Source of the DNA: Hexactinellida sp. DTS-2022
Taxonomy: Eukaryota; Porifera; Hexactinellida
Direction: 5' to 3'
Length of the DNA: 64,000 nucleotides
Assembly (NCBI GenBank): GCA_028753945.1
Contig: JAPNXP010000002.1
Span: 8,742,001 to 8,806,000 of the forward strand
The translations under genes were made by a program, and so were the position numbers. The notes under the pieces are model-generated. The model ran no database searches. It was not told the origin of the DNA and saw nothing but the letters and a program-made list of their open reading frames with translations. Numbering within the stretch: the stretch's first letter is position 1; each line of letters begins with the position of its first letter. Positions 1-11,146 of the stretch are shown piece after piece.

Positions 1-1
1 G

Positions 2-82
2 TGGGTGGGAAAGGGAGAAGGAGGATGTGGAGGTGGAGTAGTTGAAGCTGGTGGTGGTGGAGAAAGACGGCCCCAATCCCAG
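2..82 (+). other. candidate 3' end of a Gly-rich exon with splice donor
   Basis: From base 2 one frame is open for 27 codons and rich in glycine, with runs of GGGV and GGGGE. It ends at CCCAG followed by GTGAAC, a good splice donor at 83-84. The GC content falls sharply after the donor, as expected at an exon-intron border. The exon start lies outside the window. A chance open purine-rich stretch is a real alternative, and no family can be named. Confidence 0.22.
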
Positions 83-487
83 GTGAACGCTTGTACTAAT
101 TTCATAATGTTGCAATATAATATGATTTACAGTGTCTGAAAAGACATATAAAATATTCAAATTATACAGGGAACAATTTGTGAAATTTTCTAAAAAATCC
201 GATGAATTTTTTAAAATCCATATAAGGTGTCAAAATGTCATAAAATGTTTGATTGAAAGGTCAAAATTGAAAATTCAGCTGCCTGGAAGGAATTTATGCG
301 GATTTTTGTCATATTTATATATAAAGTTTTCCACGGCGAAAATCGTATTTTCAATTATTTACCATGCGTGGAAACCGTTATCGTGAAATATTAAGTTAAG
401 TCTAGTAAGAAGTAGACTTAAGATGCAATGAGAATATGTTAATTCTCCTAACAGATTTGACTTCCACATGGTTAAGTTAATTTAAGT
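83..487. other. unassigned AT-rich sequence
   Basis: No gene or repeat is recognised. The 84-codon open frame at 132-386 has no recognisable domain and AT-driven composition, so it is probably chance. Confidence 0.5.
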
Positions 488-840
488 CAGGGGACAGCAA
501 ACTCCGGCCTTTAGGCCGGATACGGCCTAGCATGTATTCCAGTCCGGCCAAACGTACGACTTCATTCAAGGTGTTGCATTGTTCTTCCACTACTCTCATA
601 CACTTCTACCGTCAGTTTTCTATGTTGTTGGCCCGTGCCAAGCGTGTGATAGCAATGTTTGGAAGCACTTACTCGTGCGAGCAGTTTTTCAACAAGATGA
701 AGTATTGTAAAAACAAGCTGCGCTCTCACCTCACTGACGATCACCTCAATGACATAAAGTTGCAGACCACCTCCTCATTGGAACCTGATATTGTATCTGT
801 CTCCAAGAAAATTCAACATCATGTTTCCCATTGATTGTAT
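488..840 (+). pseudogene. hAT transposase C-terminal remnant with 5' terminus
   Basis: The segment opens with CAGGGGACAGCAAACTCCGG, typical of hAT/Charlie-type termini. Only ~45 bp later comes an open frame (532-834) encoding the C-terminal hAT dimerisation region: FGSTYSCEQFFNKMKYCKNK, then LRSHLTDDHLNDI, as in GTF2IRD2-like hAT proteins. The catalytic core between terminus and tail is missing, so this is an internally deleted copy. The C-terminal motif should sit at the end of a ~600-residue protein. No partner 3' terminus or TSD was found. Confidence 0.75.
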
Positions 841-897
841 TGTATTCTTGAACAAAACAACACTTCCTAGGATCTTGTTTCTTCTGGGCTAGCGCGC

Positions 898-930
898 CTT
901 CTTAACAGCCAGTGGCTGTTTCCATCCCTG
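898..930. repeat. terminus of CTGTTAACAGC-type hAT-like element
   Basis: The sequence ends GGCTGTTTCCATCCCTG after a TTAACAGCC motif. The same terminus closes the CTGTTAACAGC array at 27281-27611. Only this end remains. Confidence 0.5.
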
Positions 931-1004
931 ATCATATGTACACAAATTAAGTTCTGCAGACCATATGAGGTTAAATTTATTCCCAAGTGCCTAATTCACT
1001 AATT

Positions 1005-1215
1005 TTCTCATACTTAGTTTGTGCTTAAACTATGCATAAACTTAATTTGTGCTTAGTTTGAACTAAGTTTAAGCACTAACTATGCACAAACTAACTCTGA
1101 AACTAAGTCGATATTCACGAAGCAAAACTAACTTCAAACTAAGTCTAAACTTAGTTTGAACTTAATTTGTGCTTAATTTTTGAGTTAAAACTTAGCTCAT
1201 GCTTAGTTTTGTGTT
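1005..1215. repeat. degenerate AAACTTAGTTTGTGC motif array
   Basis: About 210 bp made of imperfect direct and inverted copies of motifs such as AAACTTAGTTTGTGCTTAG. It resembles the bodies of the motif-array elements elsewhere in the window. No TIR or TSD was resolved. Confidence 0.5.
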
Positions 1216-1373
1216 GAAAGTATAACAAAGGTTAATGAACACAAATTAATTATTTTATCAGCTAATTATAGAAAGTAATTAATTTAAGGTCTCCATAAAA
1301 ATTATGAAATCAAAGATTTTGCTTTTTTAATCTACTTTACATATCATTTCATCTAAATATCCATTTTGTAGTA

Positions 1374-1883
1374 CAGTGGAACCCCGCGTATCGGGGCACC
1401 TCCGTCCAAGCGCTCAGCGCCCTGATACGAGGGAGTGTTCCGATACGCGGGGTTCTAAGAGAACTCCAATATGTTTGGTTAAACAATTAATTTAGCACCT
1501 ACGCTACAAATCATAAAACATATAGTCAAACCCTAGAGTTTAGGCTGATATTAAAGCAGTACTACACATTTGAATTTCACATTATACTTTACAAACACTA
1601 GGAGTCACAAATCTATAATATTCACGGAATTTATTTTTGAAAAACTCCACCAACTACCTCAGCACGAGTCTCTAGCGTGAGTGGGTGACGCCTAGCGGCC
1701 ATTACAAATAATACTAAGCTGCTCAAAAGTAAGAGCATGTTACTGAAGAGAAATAATCTTCGGTGGAGTGCCCCGATAAGTGAATGTCGCCCCGATACGC
1801 GGGGTTATTTTTAATGGAATAAAAACAATTTCCCAACCGACTGCCCCGATAAGAGGGGTGCCCCGATACGCGGGATTCCACTG
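1374..1883 (-). mobile_element. pogo/Tigger-like non-autonomous element, copy 1
   Basis: A 510-bp element bounded by CAGTGGAACCCCGCGTATCG and its inverted complement, with TA on both sides (1372-1373 and 1884-1885). CAGTG termini and a TA duplication are typical of pogo/Tigger in the Tc1/mariner superfamily. The interior contains, on the minus strand, a version of the short coding stretch better kept in copy 2 (8602-8682). By that stretch, this copy lies in the reverse orientation to copy 2. Confidence 0.85.
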
Positions 1884-1885
1884 TA

Positions 1886-2309
1886 TCTACTAATGTTAAT
1901 ATGCTCGTATAACCTCAGAAGTATGAATACAAATTATTGCTGTTCAGATACCTTTGGCCGGTTAGTGTATATGGAGCCTAATGGAGGTGTTAAAGTCATT
2001 AACTTTATATTTATCTAATTAATAGATAATTTCTGATCATCAAGATTGAATGATAATATATAAGTTCTGATTGCGGATTTGAATATCACATGGTTGAATT
2101 ACTCCATGTGCATAATTTCAAATCGATACGTTTAATTTATACTGAAATACAGCCAAATTCCAATTTGTGCCACTTGTGCCACAAGTGGCACGTGGCAGAT
2201 GAGTTATGCCACTTCATGGATATTGACTAAATGGCGTCAATTCAAAATAATTTCACTTTATAACTATAGCGAGATATTTATTGTCATTTCAGAGTAGTTT
2301 AAAGAGCCG
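1886..2309. other. unassigned sequence with GTGCCAC palindrome
   Basis: No gene is recognised. Around 2167-2191 there is a short GTGCCACTTG / CAAGTGGCAC inverted repeat. The motif TTTGGCCGGTTAGTGTA at 1952-1968 has a near copy at 3090-3106. Confidence 0.4.
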
Positions 2310-3035
2310 TTAAGGTTAAATTACCCCAGGTGAATGAAATTTCTTGTATCAATCTGTAAATGTGAGAAATATATCCCTGTACTATACAATGCAATAAACC
2401 GAAAAGAAAATGTCTCCATCCATATACTTTTTATTTTTTGTCGGTTTCAAAATTTGGCTTATACAAATCTCTCATAGGGCGATTTCCAAAAGTAGTGGTA
2501 GATATTATGCGGTGTTTTGGCAATGCGGCCATCAATGTTTGTTATCAGAATCAATATTGAAATATTATAAGCGTACGGAGTTGGTAGACGGTTTACATTT
2601 CAGAATTAGACTCCAAATTATTTTTTTCAAACATTTCATAAAATATCGCATATATAGGTGACATTTTATTCATTTTTTTGCCTACAAAAGGTCGCAATTT
2701 TTTTGAAATAGGTCAAATCAAAATTCTAAACCAGTCACCAACCGCCCATAACGATGATCTATGTGATACATAGCTCAGAATATGTCTATAACAAATATTG
2801 ATTCCCAAAACCACTTTTCTATCAAGTGGAGTCCTAAGAAATCCCCCTAGGGTACTTTTGTATTAGCATAAAACTGCACGGCCCATAAATTCGAGATTAT
2901 AGAAGATAATGTAATTTCGTCTTCAGATTGGATCTACCTATAATGTCTTCTAACATATATGTGAAAATCAAACACCTAACTTCAAAACGAAATTTATGTA
3001 TTTTTTTGCCCGAATCTGCCGTAAGTTAACCTTAA
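2310..3035. mobile_element. TTAA element family A, copy 1
   Basis: A 726-bp non-autonomous element. It starts TTAAGGTTAAATTACCCC and ends GTAAGTTAACCTTAA, with TTAA at both edges. Three other copies of almost identical length occur at 4678, 26553 and 33325, and partial copies at 39774 and 63138. TTAA duplications are produced by piggyBac- and Kolobok-type transposases. No coding capacity is visible. This is the most diverged full-length copy. Confidence 0.85.
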
Positions 3036-3271
3036 TACGTTACCAGACTACTATTGTGTTTGTATTAAAATTCCAATTGTTCAAATACTTTGGCTGGTTA
3101 GTGTACTTCAACAAAGCCCATATAGTATATAGCTATATAGCTCAGTCATATGCCGAAGAGGTGAAGGTGGTTCCAATGCACCTTCCTATAGCCAATTAGC
3201 ACCTGACCTGAGAACCATGTACTTGATATATCATCTGGTAGATCCAAAGAGGCATTCATACGAAATTAGGC
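3036..3271. other. spacer between TTAA elements
   Basis: 236 bp between two TTAA elements. No gene or repeat is recognised apart from the near copy of the 1952-1968 motif. Confidence 0.4.
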
Positions 3272-4681
3272 TTAACGCTGTTTCCGTCCATTTTCCGCTT
3301 GTAATTAGAAATGTTCAAAAATTTTCAATATTTTTACACACACTGCGGAAGGATGGTATCTATCGAGGGGACTTGGGTTTTCATCGATCCGATCATTATT
3401 TCCAGAGTTATGACTGTTTTAGTAGAGTAGCTTTTAATATTAAAACGCGGTTTTATAACTCCAAAGGTGTTGCCCACGTTAAAATAACTATTTATTGTAT
3501 TTACAACGTTTCAATATTCAGACATATGATAGTCTGACAAAATTTTTGCAAAACTCAACAAAAATTTTTAGATAAAAGTGGAAATTGCAAAAGTTATAGC
3601 CCTTCGGCGGTCTTCAGGGTACGGATTCTTAACTAATTTGTAACTCAGAGAGGAAAAGAGATAAATTCAAGTTATACTAGTGAAAAATGATCAGAACACA
3701 TGGTTTCCCATATGTGAATAATACATTTTGTGAGCCTAGGACGCACCGTTTTCGATATTGCCCTATATGGTAGTGTGAATGTGACCAAATTTGATGACAC
3801 ATGCAAATTTGTATCTCCTAAACGGGAGACTCTAGAGCTTAGCTCTAAATTGCTAATCACATTGATATATCATTTCTAAATCATTGCAAAGTCAAAAATC
3901 ACTCAAAACCAAATGGTTACCTTGCTAATAATCTCGAATGCCCATATAAGGAGTGTCATGTAATCATCAAAATTGAGAAAATCCAAATTCAAAAGCTAAC
4001 TGGAGCTTAGTTCTAACTTTCAGGCACTATCAGTGATTGAATTCCAGCAAGATGGCCGATTTTAATTCCTTCCCGAATCAATATTCTTCGCTGTAGACGT
4101 GTCGCAAATCCTCTCTGCCACTTGAAAACCACCGTAACTAATTATAGCATGCCACTATTTTCAAAGCTTAGTTTTGGGGAACTTTTTGAAGTTATATCGC
4201 TGAGATTTGGAATATAGCACCATAATATGTAAACTAAGACCTGTTTGAGTTCCGATTGTCCGATTTCGTACTTAATTAAATTCTAGACACCTTTGGGAGC
4301 AAAAATGTGGCTCAAATGTTGAAAAACCGTCCGTTTTTCCTAGAATCGACCAATTCCGATGAAAAATTTGACTTTTTGATATTAGCACCTTCCCAGAGGA
4401 CCTCAAGGACATCTGATAGAATGGATTAGACCGAATCACATTTTTGTAATCTTTATCAATTCTTCAAAAGTAAGCTTTTAGTACTATATTATTCTATATG
4501 GGAGCTTAAATATAGAATTTCAAAAAAAATCTGTACTTAGAAGCCTTATATTAGAGCACTAGTAGTCTTAAAATAGCTTACATATACACTCCTTATAGAA
4601 CTGAAAATATTGGCTTACTAGGATAAACGAGTAGTGTGTTGTATATACTCACTCCATCTCGATGGGCGGAAACAGCGTTAA
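3272..4681. mobile_element. TTAA element family C
   Basis: About 1.4 kb bounded by TTAA, with TIRs CGCTGTTTCCGTCCAT (left) and ATGGGCGGAAACAGCG (right), one mismatch between the arms. The interior is AT-rich and non-coding. Its right TTAA (4678-4681) is also the left TTAA of the next family A copy, so one element inserted into the other's target duplication. Only one copy is seen here, so the family assignment rests on TIR and TSD alone. Confidence 0.65.
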
Positions 4682-5403
4682 GGTTAAATTACCCCACGTG
4701 AATGAAAGTTCTTGTATTAATCTGTAATTGTGAGAAATATATACCTATACGATACAAATCAATAAACCAAAAAGAAAATGTCCCTATCTATTATACTTTT
4801 TATTTTTTGTCGGTTTCAAAATTTGGCTAATACAAATCTCCCATAGGGCGATTTCCAAAAGTGGTGGCAGATATTATGCGGTAATTTGGCAATGCGGCCA
4901 TCAATGTTTGTTATCAGAATCAATATTTAAAGATTATAAGCGTAAGGAGTTGGTAGACGGTTACATTTTTGAATTATGACTTGGAATTTTTTTTATCAAG
5001 CATTTAATCAAATTTCGCATAAAAAGATGACCTTTTTATTCATTTTTTGGTTTCAAAAGGTCGCAATATTTTTTATTTAGATCTTATCAAAATTCTAAAC
5101 CACTCACCAACCGCCCATAACGATGATCTATCTGATAGATCACACAGTAAAGGTCTTTAGAAAATAATGATCTTGCAGACCACACACTTATCAGGTGGAG
5201 TTTGAAAAAATCCCCCTATGGGACTTTTGTATTAGCATAATACTGCAAGCCAATAATTTCGAATTTATAGAAGATAATTAGATTTCGTTTTCAGTTTCGA
5301 TATAGCTATAATGTCTTCCATCATATATGTGAAATTCAAACTCCCACCTTCAAAACTAAATTCATGTGTTTTTTTGGGTGAATCTGCCGTAATTTAACCT
5401 TAA
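4678..5403. mobile_element. TTAA element family A, copy 2
   Basis: 726 bp with family A ends: TTAAGGTTAAATTACCCC at the left and GTAATTTAACCTTAA at the right. It is closely similar along its length to the copies at 26553 and 33325, and non-coding. It abuts family C through a shared TTAA. Confidence 0.9.
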
Positions 5404-5525
5404 TTTACAAAGGTCATGATCACTACGATCACTCTTTTCACCCTCTCTGCAGCTGCTACATGACAACAAGTTTCGCCCACCTTCACTCGATGTTTGTCAT
5501 CCAAGCACAAAAACATGCTACACTC

Positions 5526-6259
5526 CTTAATTAAAGTGATGGGGATAAGAAACCGCATTTATACTTTTGATAGAAACAAACTTCCAAATGTTATAATATG
5601 TAGACAAATGTTATAATTGGTAAACAAGCATTCTGTACAGGTATTTCGCATTTACAAATCTCTAATGTGAATATTTATTGTAGTTGTTTACACAAAGTAG
5701 GTAAACACATTAAGGAAAATTCTAAATTGAACTAGAATTTAGCTTTCGTCGGGTATTATAGGTAAACAAGTCTGCGAACACGAATTTCGCATATACAAAT
5801 TTATAATGTGAATATTTATTGTTGTTCTTTATACAAAATAGGTGAACAAACTACTGAAAATTCTAAATCAACCTAGAATTTTGCATTCAACGGGGATGAC
5901 AGGTAAACAAGTGTGCTGAACACGAATATCGCATTCAAAAATCTCTAATGTGAATCTTTGTTGTTGTAGTTTACAAAAATTGGTAACTATTTATTGAAAA
6001 TTCTAAATCAACTTAGAAGTTTGCTTTCAATATCTATAATAGGTGAACAAGTATGCTGCACAAGAGTTTCGCATTTATAAATTTATAAAATAAACTAAAT
6101 TGAAAACTATGGTAATCTTACAAATGGTTGTTTATCACGTACCTTTAGGTGATTTCTCATTGCAGAAAAGGTGAGGAGTAACGCCGCAAAGCGGATGTCA
6201 ATTTGAGGTGCTTAGCACCGATCTGTCGCAAAGCGACCGAGATCGAAGGGCTCGTATTA
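5526..6259 (+). mobile_element. Pearl/HINE-like element with core repeats, copy 1
   Basis: Homologous to the better-bounded element at 53097-53621, starting from TTAAAGTGATGGGG. It holds four to five imperfect core repeats of ~140-150 bp, each with AGGTAAACAAGT, a CACGAATTTCGCAT-like motif and a TTTACACAAAATAGG-like motif. The 3' end carries the hairpin GTCGCAAAGCGAC followed by GAAGGGCTCGTAT. Core repeats plus a 3' hairpin match molluscan Pearl elements, usually classed as non-autonomous Helentrons. The 5' end is truncated or diverged. Confidence 0.7.
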
Positions 6260-6780
6260 ATGAATTTACGATCTTGGAAAGTTAATGAAAATGTATACAA
6301 TTGCTTTATAATATTTATTTGCGTTATTTGAGAATTTCATTCGTTTGATATTCAGGGAATTATAGTCGTTATATGAAGTAACTATAATTAGTTTGTTCAT
6401 TTGAGTATCACTATTTAGAGCTCAAGTTTGTCAAACAGTAATTGTATATTCATAACTTGAGCAATTTTAGAAAATACAGCAAATTACGGATGATTGTAAA
6501 AACATTACAATTGATTAGATGAGAAACTCAATTTAGAGAATTAATCTATCGACTTCTGTTTATTTTCCATAATTCTAACAGAACAAATTTATGTTCCAAA
6601 TCCTTATGATTTTCTTTGTTTACAAACTCATGTTCAACGTGATCAATAGACATTATCAAAGAATTTGAACATTTGAAATGTTCTTCAGAATTATTCTACA
6701 TTTTCAAACAACTAAACTCTAATTTGATATAGTTTGGAAACAAAACATAAACACTAATATAATCGAATATAGGCATCACA
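6260..6780. other. unassigned AT-rich sequence
   Basis: No open frame, TIR or repeat is recognised here. Confidence 0.5.
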
Positions 6781-6861
6781 AGGCTCCGTAGCTTATGTCT
6801 TCCGGAGAGCGGACATTCTCTTTGATCTAAAGTCTCGTTAATTAATTCACTTTATTGACGG

Positions 6862-7866
6862 GTGTGTATGAGCAGTCAATCCATTGATAATATTTCGGAA
6901 AGAGAGTTCAAGATACCACGCAGAAGAAAAGACGTACCTACTGAAACTATTGCTTCAAAAAGGTTAAGTATAATAAATATAGTTTATTCCGGATCCATGA
7001 ACGCTTTATATATAAAGACGAAATACAATTCTTCTTATAAAGTTTGCAAGAGGTCTACGATTTATCGGGTGATCATATTGTTGTTCTTGCTGCAATAATT
7101 TCATCTATGTTTGAAGTTGCTTCGTGAAGAGAGTGCAAGGACGGGGTCATGGAACTATTTGAAATTGTTCTCATGACACTTGTGCTTCAAAGCTATTGTT
7201 CAGGTGCAGAACGTGCAGCAATGGAAGATTCTGTATAAATGTGGGTGAAATTAAGTCTCGTAAGAACCGAAACAAAAGACTCGAACTTTCATGTGTACTA
7301 GGTGCGCGTATTCTTGGTATGAAATCCGAGAATTTTATACTTTTAATACATATATGAACCTTCCACCTGCACCGACTCAGTATGAATTCATAAGATTAAC
7401 ACGGTATTACTTGCTGCAGCTGAGGAAACGACACGAGCATGGAAAGGGCGGCGATGGAGTTAAAATTTCAGAACGACATTGATCCCACTACAAATCGCGT
7501 ACATGGACCTGGTTCTATAGACGGTGCATATAATTCTTCGGCCTCTATCCTTCTATTGTAGCCATGAAAACAGGCAAAGCACTTCCATACAAAGTAGCCG
7601 CCAATAATTGTCGCACATGTTCTGAAAATATAAATCTCGCATATGATGACAAAGCAACAAACGATGCGCGCGAGAAGCGGGATTTCACAAGTCTTTCCTT
7701 GGATATTCTCAGATCCAAAACTTCCTCCGCTGTAGCTAATGCCGCATTCAAACTACAGCAGTGCCTTCTCCCTATGTTGTTTGACAAATGTAATCCTCCT
7801 TCTTCGCCGCTCGAAATTGGATCTAGTCTTGGAAGCGCGAGAACATTGCGATTTAAATCAATTTAA
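6862..7866 (+). other. region with three short unrecognised open frames
   Basis: Open frames of 78, 63 and 100 codons occur at 6862-7098, 7291-7482 and 7564-7866. The third is less AT-biased than its surroundings and has a CRTC motif, but no known domain. They could be decayed exons or chance frames. The antisense frame at 7545-7787 is also open. No splice sites could be assigned with confidence, and no function is proposed. Confidence 0.25.
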
Positions 7867-7979
7867 TTATCGCAAGTTGAATCAATAGAGTAAGATTTAA
7901 TTAACAAGTTAAATCAATATAATTATTACAAGTTGAAACAATGGAATTAGATTTTACAGTTTTATTGAAACTGAAGTGC

Positions 7980-8300
7980 GAGTAAACAAAGGAATTTCAA
8001 CCCCCATTTATGGCAGAAATTAAACCAATTTTAACAAATTTTCTTCTCCCATCAGACGCAGAATTTTATGGTGAATCCAAATGTGAAATAAAATTTTGGG
8101 GTTTAGTAAAACATTTTTTGAGTTATGGACCAGACAAATTTTGAAAGGTGTTAAAGATGTGTCAAAAATTTGTTAATACAAAATCGTAACCCCAGGTGCA
8201 AATTAGACGTCGACTCCGAATCTACATTCTAAGTTTCAGCCCTCTATGTATATAGATGTGCCCAGGGCACCGTCTACGGAGAAAGAATAATAATAATATA
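7980..8300 (+). other. possible retroelement 3' tail
   Basis: Non-coding sequence ending in an (AAT)n-like tail (GAATAATAATAATA) after a relatively GC-rich block, CCCAGGGCACCGTCTACGG. A short trinucleotide tail is typical of some non-LTR retroelements, but no reverse transcriptase or second copy is present, so this is weak. Confidence 0.2.
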
Positions 8301-8328
8301 CAATAAAGGCAGTAAGATTAGAACTGGG

Positions 8329-8351
8329 CCACTATACTATAGTATAGTCGG
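8329..8351. repeat. near-perfect palindrome around ACTATAGTATAGT
   Basis: A 23-bp palindrome-like block built from CCACTATACTAT and its complement, with one extra base. It is followed by GCACA. An exact 22-bp version followed by CACAT occurs at 18649-18670. Confidence 0.5.
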
Positions 8352-8405
8352 CACAGTAAAAGTATAATTATATACAGAGACCTAAATTTGTAGTGATTGT
8401 TATTA

Positions 8406-8928
8406 CAGTGGAACACCGCGTATCGGGGCACTCGCGTATCGGGTCACCCCTCGTATCGGGTCAGTCGGTTGGGAATTTGTTTTTTTCCCATTAAAAATAA
8501 TCCCGCGTATCGGGGCGCCATTCACTTATCGGGGCACTCCACCGAAGATTATTTCTCTTGAGTAACATGCTTTACTTTTGAGCAGCTTAGTATTCTTTGT
8601 AATGGCCGCAAAGCGTCACCCACTCACGCTAGAGACTCGTGCTGAGGCAATCGGGGGAGTTTTTAAAAAAAGAAATTCGTGAATATCATAGATTTGTGAC
8701 TCCTAGTGTAGGTAAAGTATAATGTGAAATTGTAATGTGTAGTACTGCTTAAATATCAGCCTTAACTCTATGTCTTGACTATATTTGTATGATTTGTTGT
8801 GTATGTGCCAACTTAATTGTTTTAACCAAACATATTGGAGTTTTCTTAGAACCCCGCGTATCGGGGCACTCCCTCGTATTGGGCGTGAGCGCTTGGACGG
8901 AGGTGCCCCGATACGCGGGGTTCCACTG
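8406..8928 (+). mobile_element. pogo/Tigger-like non-autonomous element, copy 2
   Basis: A 523-bp element with CAGTGGAAC at the left and GGGGTTCCACTG at the right, flanked by TA (8404-8405 and 8929-8930). The CGCGTATCGGGG motif is repeated within the ends. It is the same family as 1374-1883 in the opposite orientation. The interior keeps the first codons of what was probably the transposase gene. Confidence 0.85.
8602..8682 (+). pseudogene. N-terminal stub of pogo/CENP-B-type transposase
   Basis: An ATG opens a 26-codon frame, MAAKRHPLTLETRAEAIGGV then FKKRNS, stopped by TGA. A basic KR pair, then LTLE and a helix, match the start of the CENP-B/pogo N-terminal helix-turn-helix (family knowledge: KRxxLTLExK). 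The stub sits inside a TIR-bounded element of the pogo type, which supports the reading. The rest of the transposase is deleted. No DDE motif remains. Confidence 0.6.
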
Positions 8929-9096
8929 TATTGTTTACTGAAGCCTAAATATATGTAATTATAATTATTATCTTATCTTATTAGCTAATATACACCATCA
9001 TAATTATTTACATATTACCTAAAACTATATACAATCAATAATTTCAATTACTATACAAAATACAGTATACTATATGAAATTTGCAACTAACTTCAT

Positions 9097-9280
9097 CAGT
9101 GTTTTTTTAAGGATTTGTTTAGAGGGCCCTGCCAACAATTAGAGGCCCTCGCCCCAACAATTAGAGGCCCTCACTCTACATTTCATTATATTGGGTACTT
9201 AGCACGTTAAAAATTAGAGGCCCATGGAGAAAAATAAGAAGTCTATTTTGGGCCTCTAATTTGCCTTAAAAAAAACACTG
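9097..9280. mobile_element. hAT-type MITE, TSD AACTTCAT
   Basis: 184 bp with TIR CAGTGTTTTTTTAAGG and its complement CCTTAAAAAAAACACTG, flanked by perfect 8-bp duplications AACTTCAT (9089-9096 and 9281-9288). The body repeats AATTAGAGGCCC three to four times. CAGTG ends with 8-bp TSD indicate hAT mobilisation. Confidence 0.9.
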
Positions 9281-9390
9281 AACTTCATACTATAATGGTT
9301 TGACAATAAGCAATATTGAGTTCATATAATGCTTCAGCATTGTTGTGGGTAGAGACACGTGGATAGTTGAAATCTATTTCATTTCAAGGA

Positions 9391-9464
9391 TTAGAGCAAT
9401 GAACAAGCATAATTTTTGAGAAAGTGTTGATTTACCCAAAAATTATCCTTGGTCATTGCTCTAA
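9391..9464. repeat. short stem-loop TTAGAGCAATGA
   Basis: A 74-bp inverted repeat. TTAGAGCAATGAACAAG and AATTTTTG in the left arm pair with CAAAAATT and CTTGGTCATTGCTCTAA in the right arm. It may be a tiny MITE or a structured RNA. Flanking duplication is not clear. Confidence 0.5.
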
Positions 9465-9796
9465 CATATAAATGAAAGTTGTAATCAACTATACAAATTC
9501 AGGTGACCCTACTCAAATGCTGATGCATGCTCTATATTCAAATAATTTTAATAAAGTTAAATAAACCTGACAACTAATAAGAAGTTTATTATAATATAAC
9601 ATAAAACATGACTAATTGTTTCCGTACACATTCCGGTGGAATGTAATGTAACTAAGTTGTAGAATTAGGTTCAGCTTCTTCAAAACATACATACAAATAC
9701 TAAAAAAAGTTTAAAATTATTGCAATAAAGGTTGAGATATTTTAGATTGTATAACAAATAATAACTATTAAACATACAAATAAAAAGTTTTAGTTA
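9465..9796. other. unassigned AT-rich sequence
   Basis: No gene, TIR or repeat is recognised. It follows the 3' end of the minus-strand Mutator-like gene. Confidence 0.4.
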
Positions 9797-11146
9797 CTAA
9801 CAACAATTACATTGGGGGCATATCCACAATCATCTTCTCCGACACAAACAGTTAAAATATTCATATTCTCAAATAATGATTATGATACCAGCCATCACAT
9901 ATATCACAACATAACCAGGCCACTCTTACACTAATATATTTACCATTACTACTACCCGCCTTGTCTAATATCCCACTGTCTTCGCTCCCTCCACATATTG
10001 TACATTTCAAGTCCATATCCCGTGGCACGCTTGTTATTTGGGAATTTTCCCCGCTCTTATAAGTAGATCCACGTTTCCGGGTGCGCTTTAACTGTTTAGG
10101 GACCATCTACGCTTTGTATTATTTATATCTCTTACACTATTTACAATTCTTTAATTATCAAACTCTTTACTAATCCATCTATTGAAATATAGCCGTTCAA
10201 TCCTAAACTATCGATTATATTTTGATCTCCAGCCACCCCTCAGTTGAAACGAATGATACCTAAACTGCAACCTAATTTCATCAAACACAATTCCATTAAC
10301 TTGGTTTTTCTGATACAACTCCTAATCATCCCATGAAGGTACTCATTTAGATTAGAGGTATTACCTCCCGAAACCTTTTCCAAAAATGACACTGCATAGT
10401 AAGGTGCTAAAATCACTAAAACACCATCCCTACAGGCTAAACTGATGCACCTGGGATGTTTTGGAATTGTATCTCCCGCAACTACTGCTTTCTGATACAT
10501 GCAAAATGAATCAGCACCCTTCTCACAATATTAATGCATTTCATGAGAATTATTATTATTAGCAGGTACGTATATGATAAACAATACCCAACAATGCTTC
10601 ACGTATTTCCATTAGATCACCACTACTTTTTACAACAAAGCCATTTAGAGATGTTATTGCATCAATTATATTATCAGGTAAAATATTTATTTCATTAGAT
10701 ATATCTACTAATTCTTCACTATCATCCCAATTATCTCTTACTTTTTTCAAATCCCTAAGCGTAGATGGCCGATATAAATTCCTAATGAGTTTTTTTCTGC
10801 GCTTCAGTTTTACATTGTCCCAATTCGTGTTGCAATAATGTTTTTTGTGAAGCAATAAACTCTTTTAGTTTTTCAACTAGATGCATTCGTATGCGCTTCT
10901 GAACATGACTCAGACATTCCTCCCGCCTTATCGTTATATTAAATTCTCCATAAATATTATTTTCAGCTAATATATTTACACTTTTATCATCACCATCCGC
11001 AATCACAGTGGAGTAGATTAATTTCTGTTAAATAGACTTTCGAAAAATAACTGGGGCTAGCGAAACTGAACGATACTTGCCATATTCTTTAAGGGAAAGC
11101 GTAAGTGAATTTTCAACATTCGAATTTTAGAAAGTTGAAATAGCCA
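9797..11146 (-). pseudogene. Mutator-like transposase copy 1, C-terminal half
   Basis: Minus-strand remains in several frames. In order they encode a segment upstream of the second catalytic Asp (YSTVIADGDDKS), then REECLSHVQKRI (the family KKEECxxHVxKR motif), an NLNEYLHGMI stretch equivalent to NANESLHNMI of copy 2, and a C-terminal PHD-like finger: CTICGG, WLCCDICDGWYHNHYL, then WICPQCNCC before a TAG at 9797-9799. This matches the metazoan Mutator-like transposase family found as repeats in cnidarians and arthropods. Several frameshifts separate the segments. Copy 2 at 56518-58858 aligns throughout. The upstream edge is cut by a foldback element. Confidence 0.75.

Noticed and set aside
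5526-6259. CRISPR array, because of regular ~145-bp repeats
   Set aside because: The repeats are long, diverged and AT-rich, without short spacers; the sequence is eukaryotic and matches Pearl/HINE-like cores.
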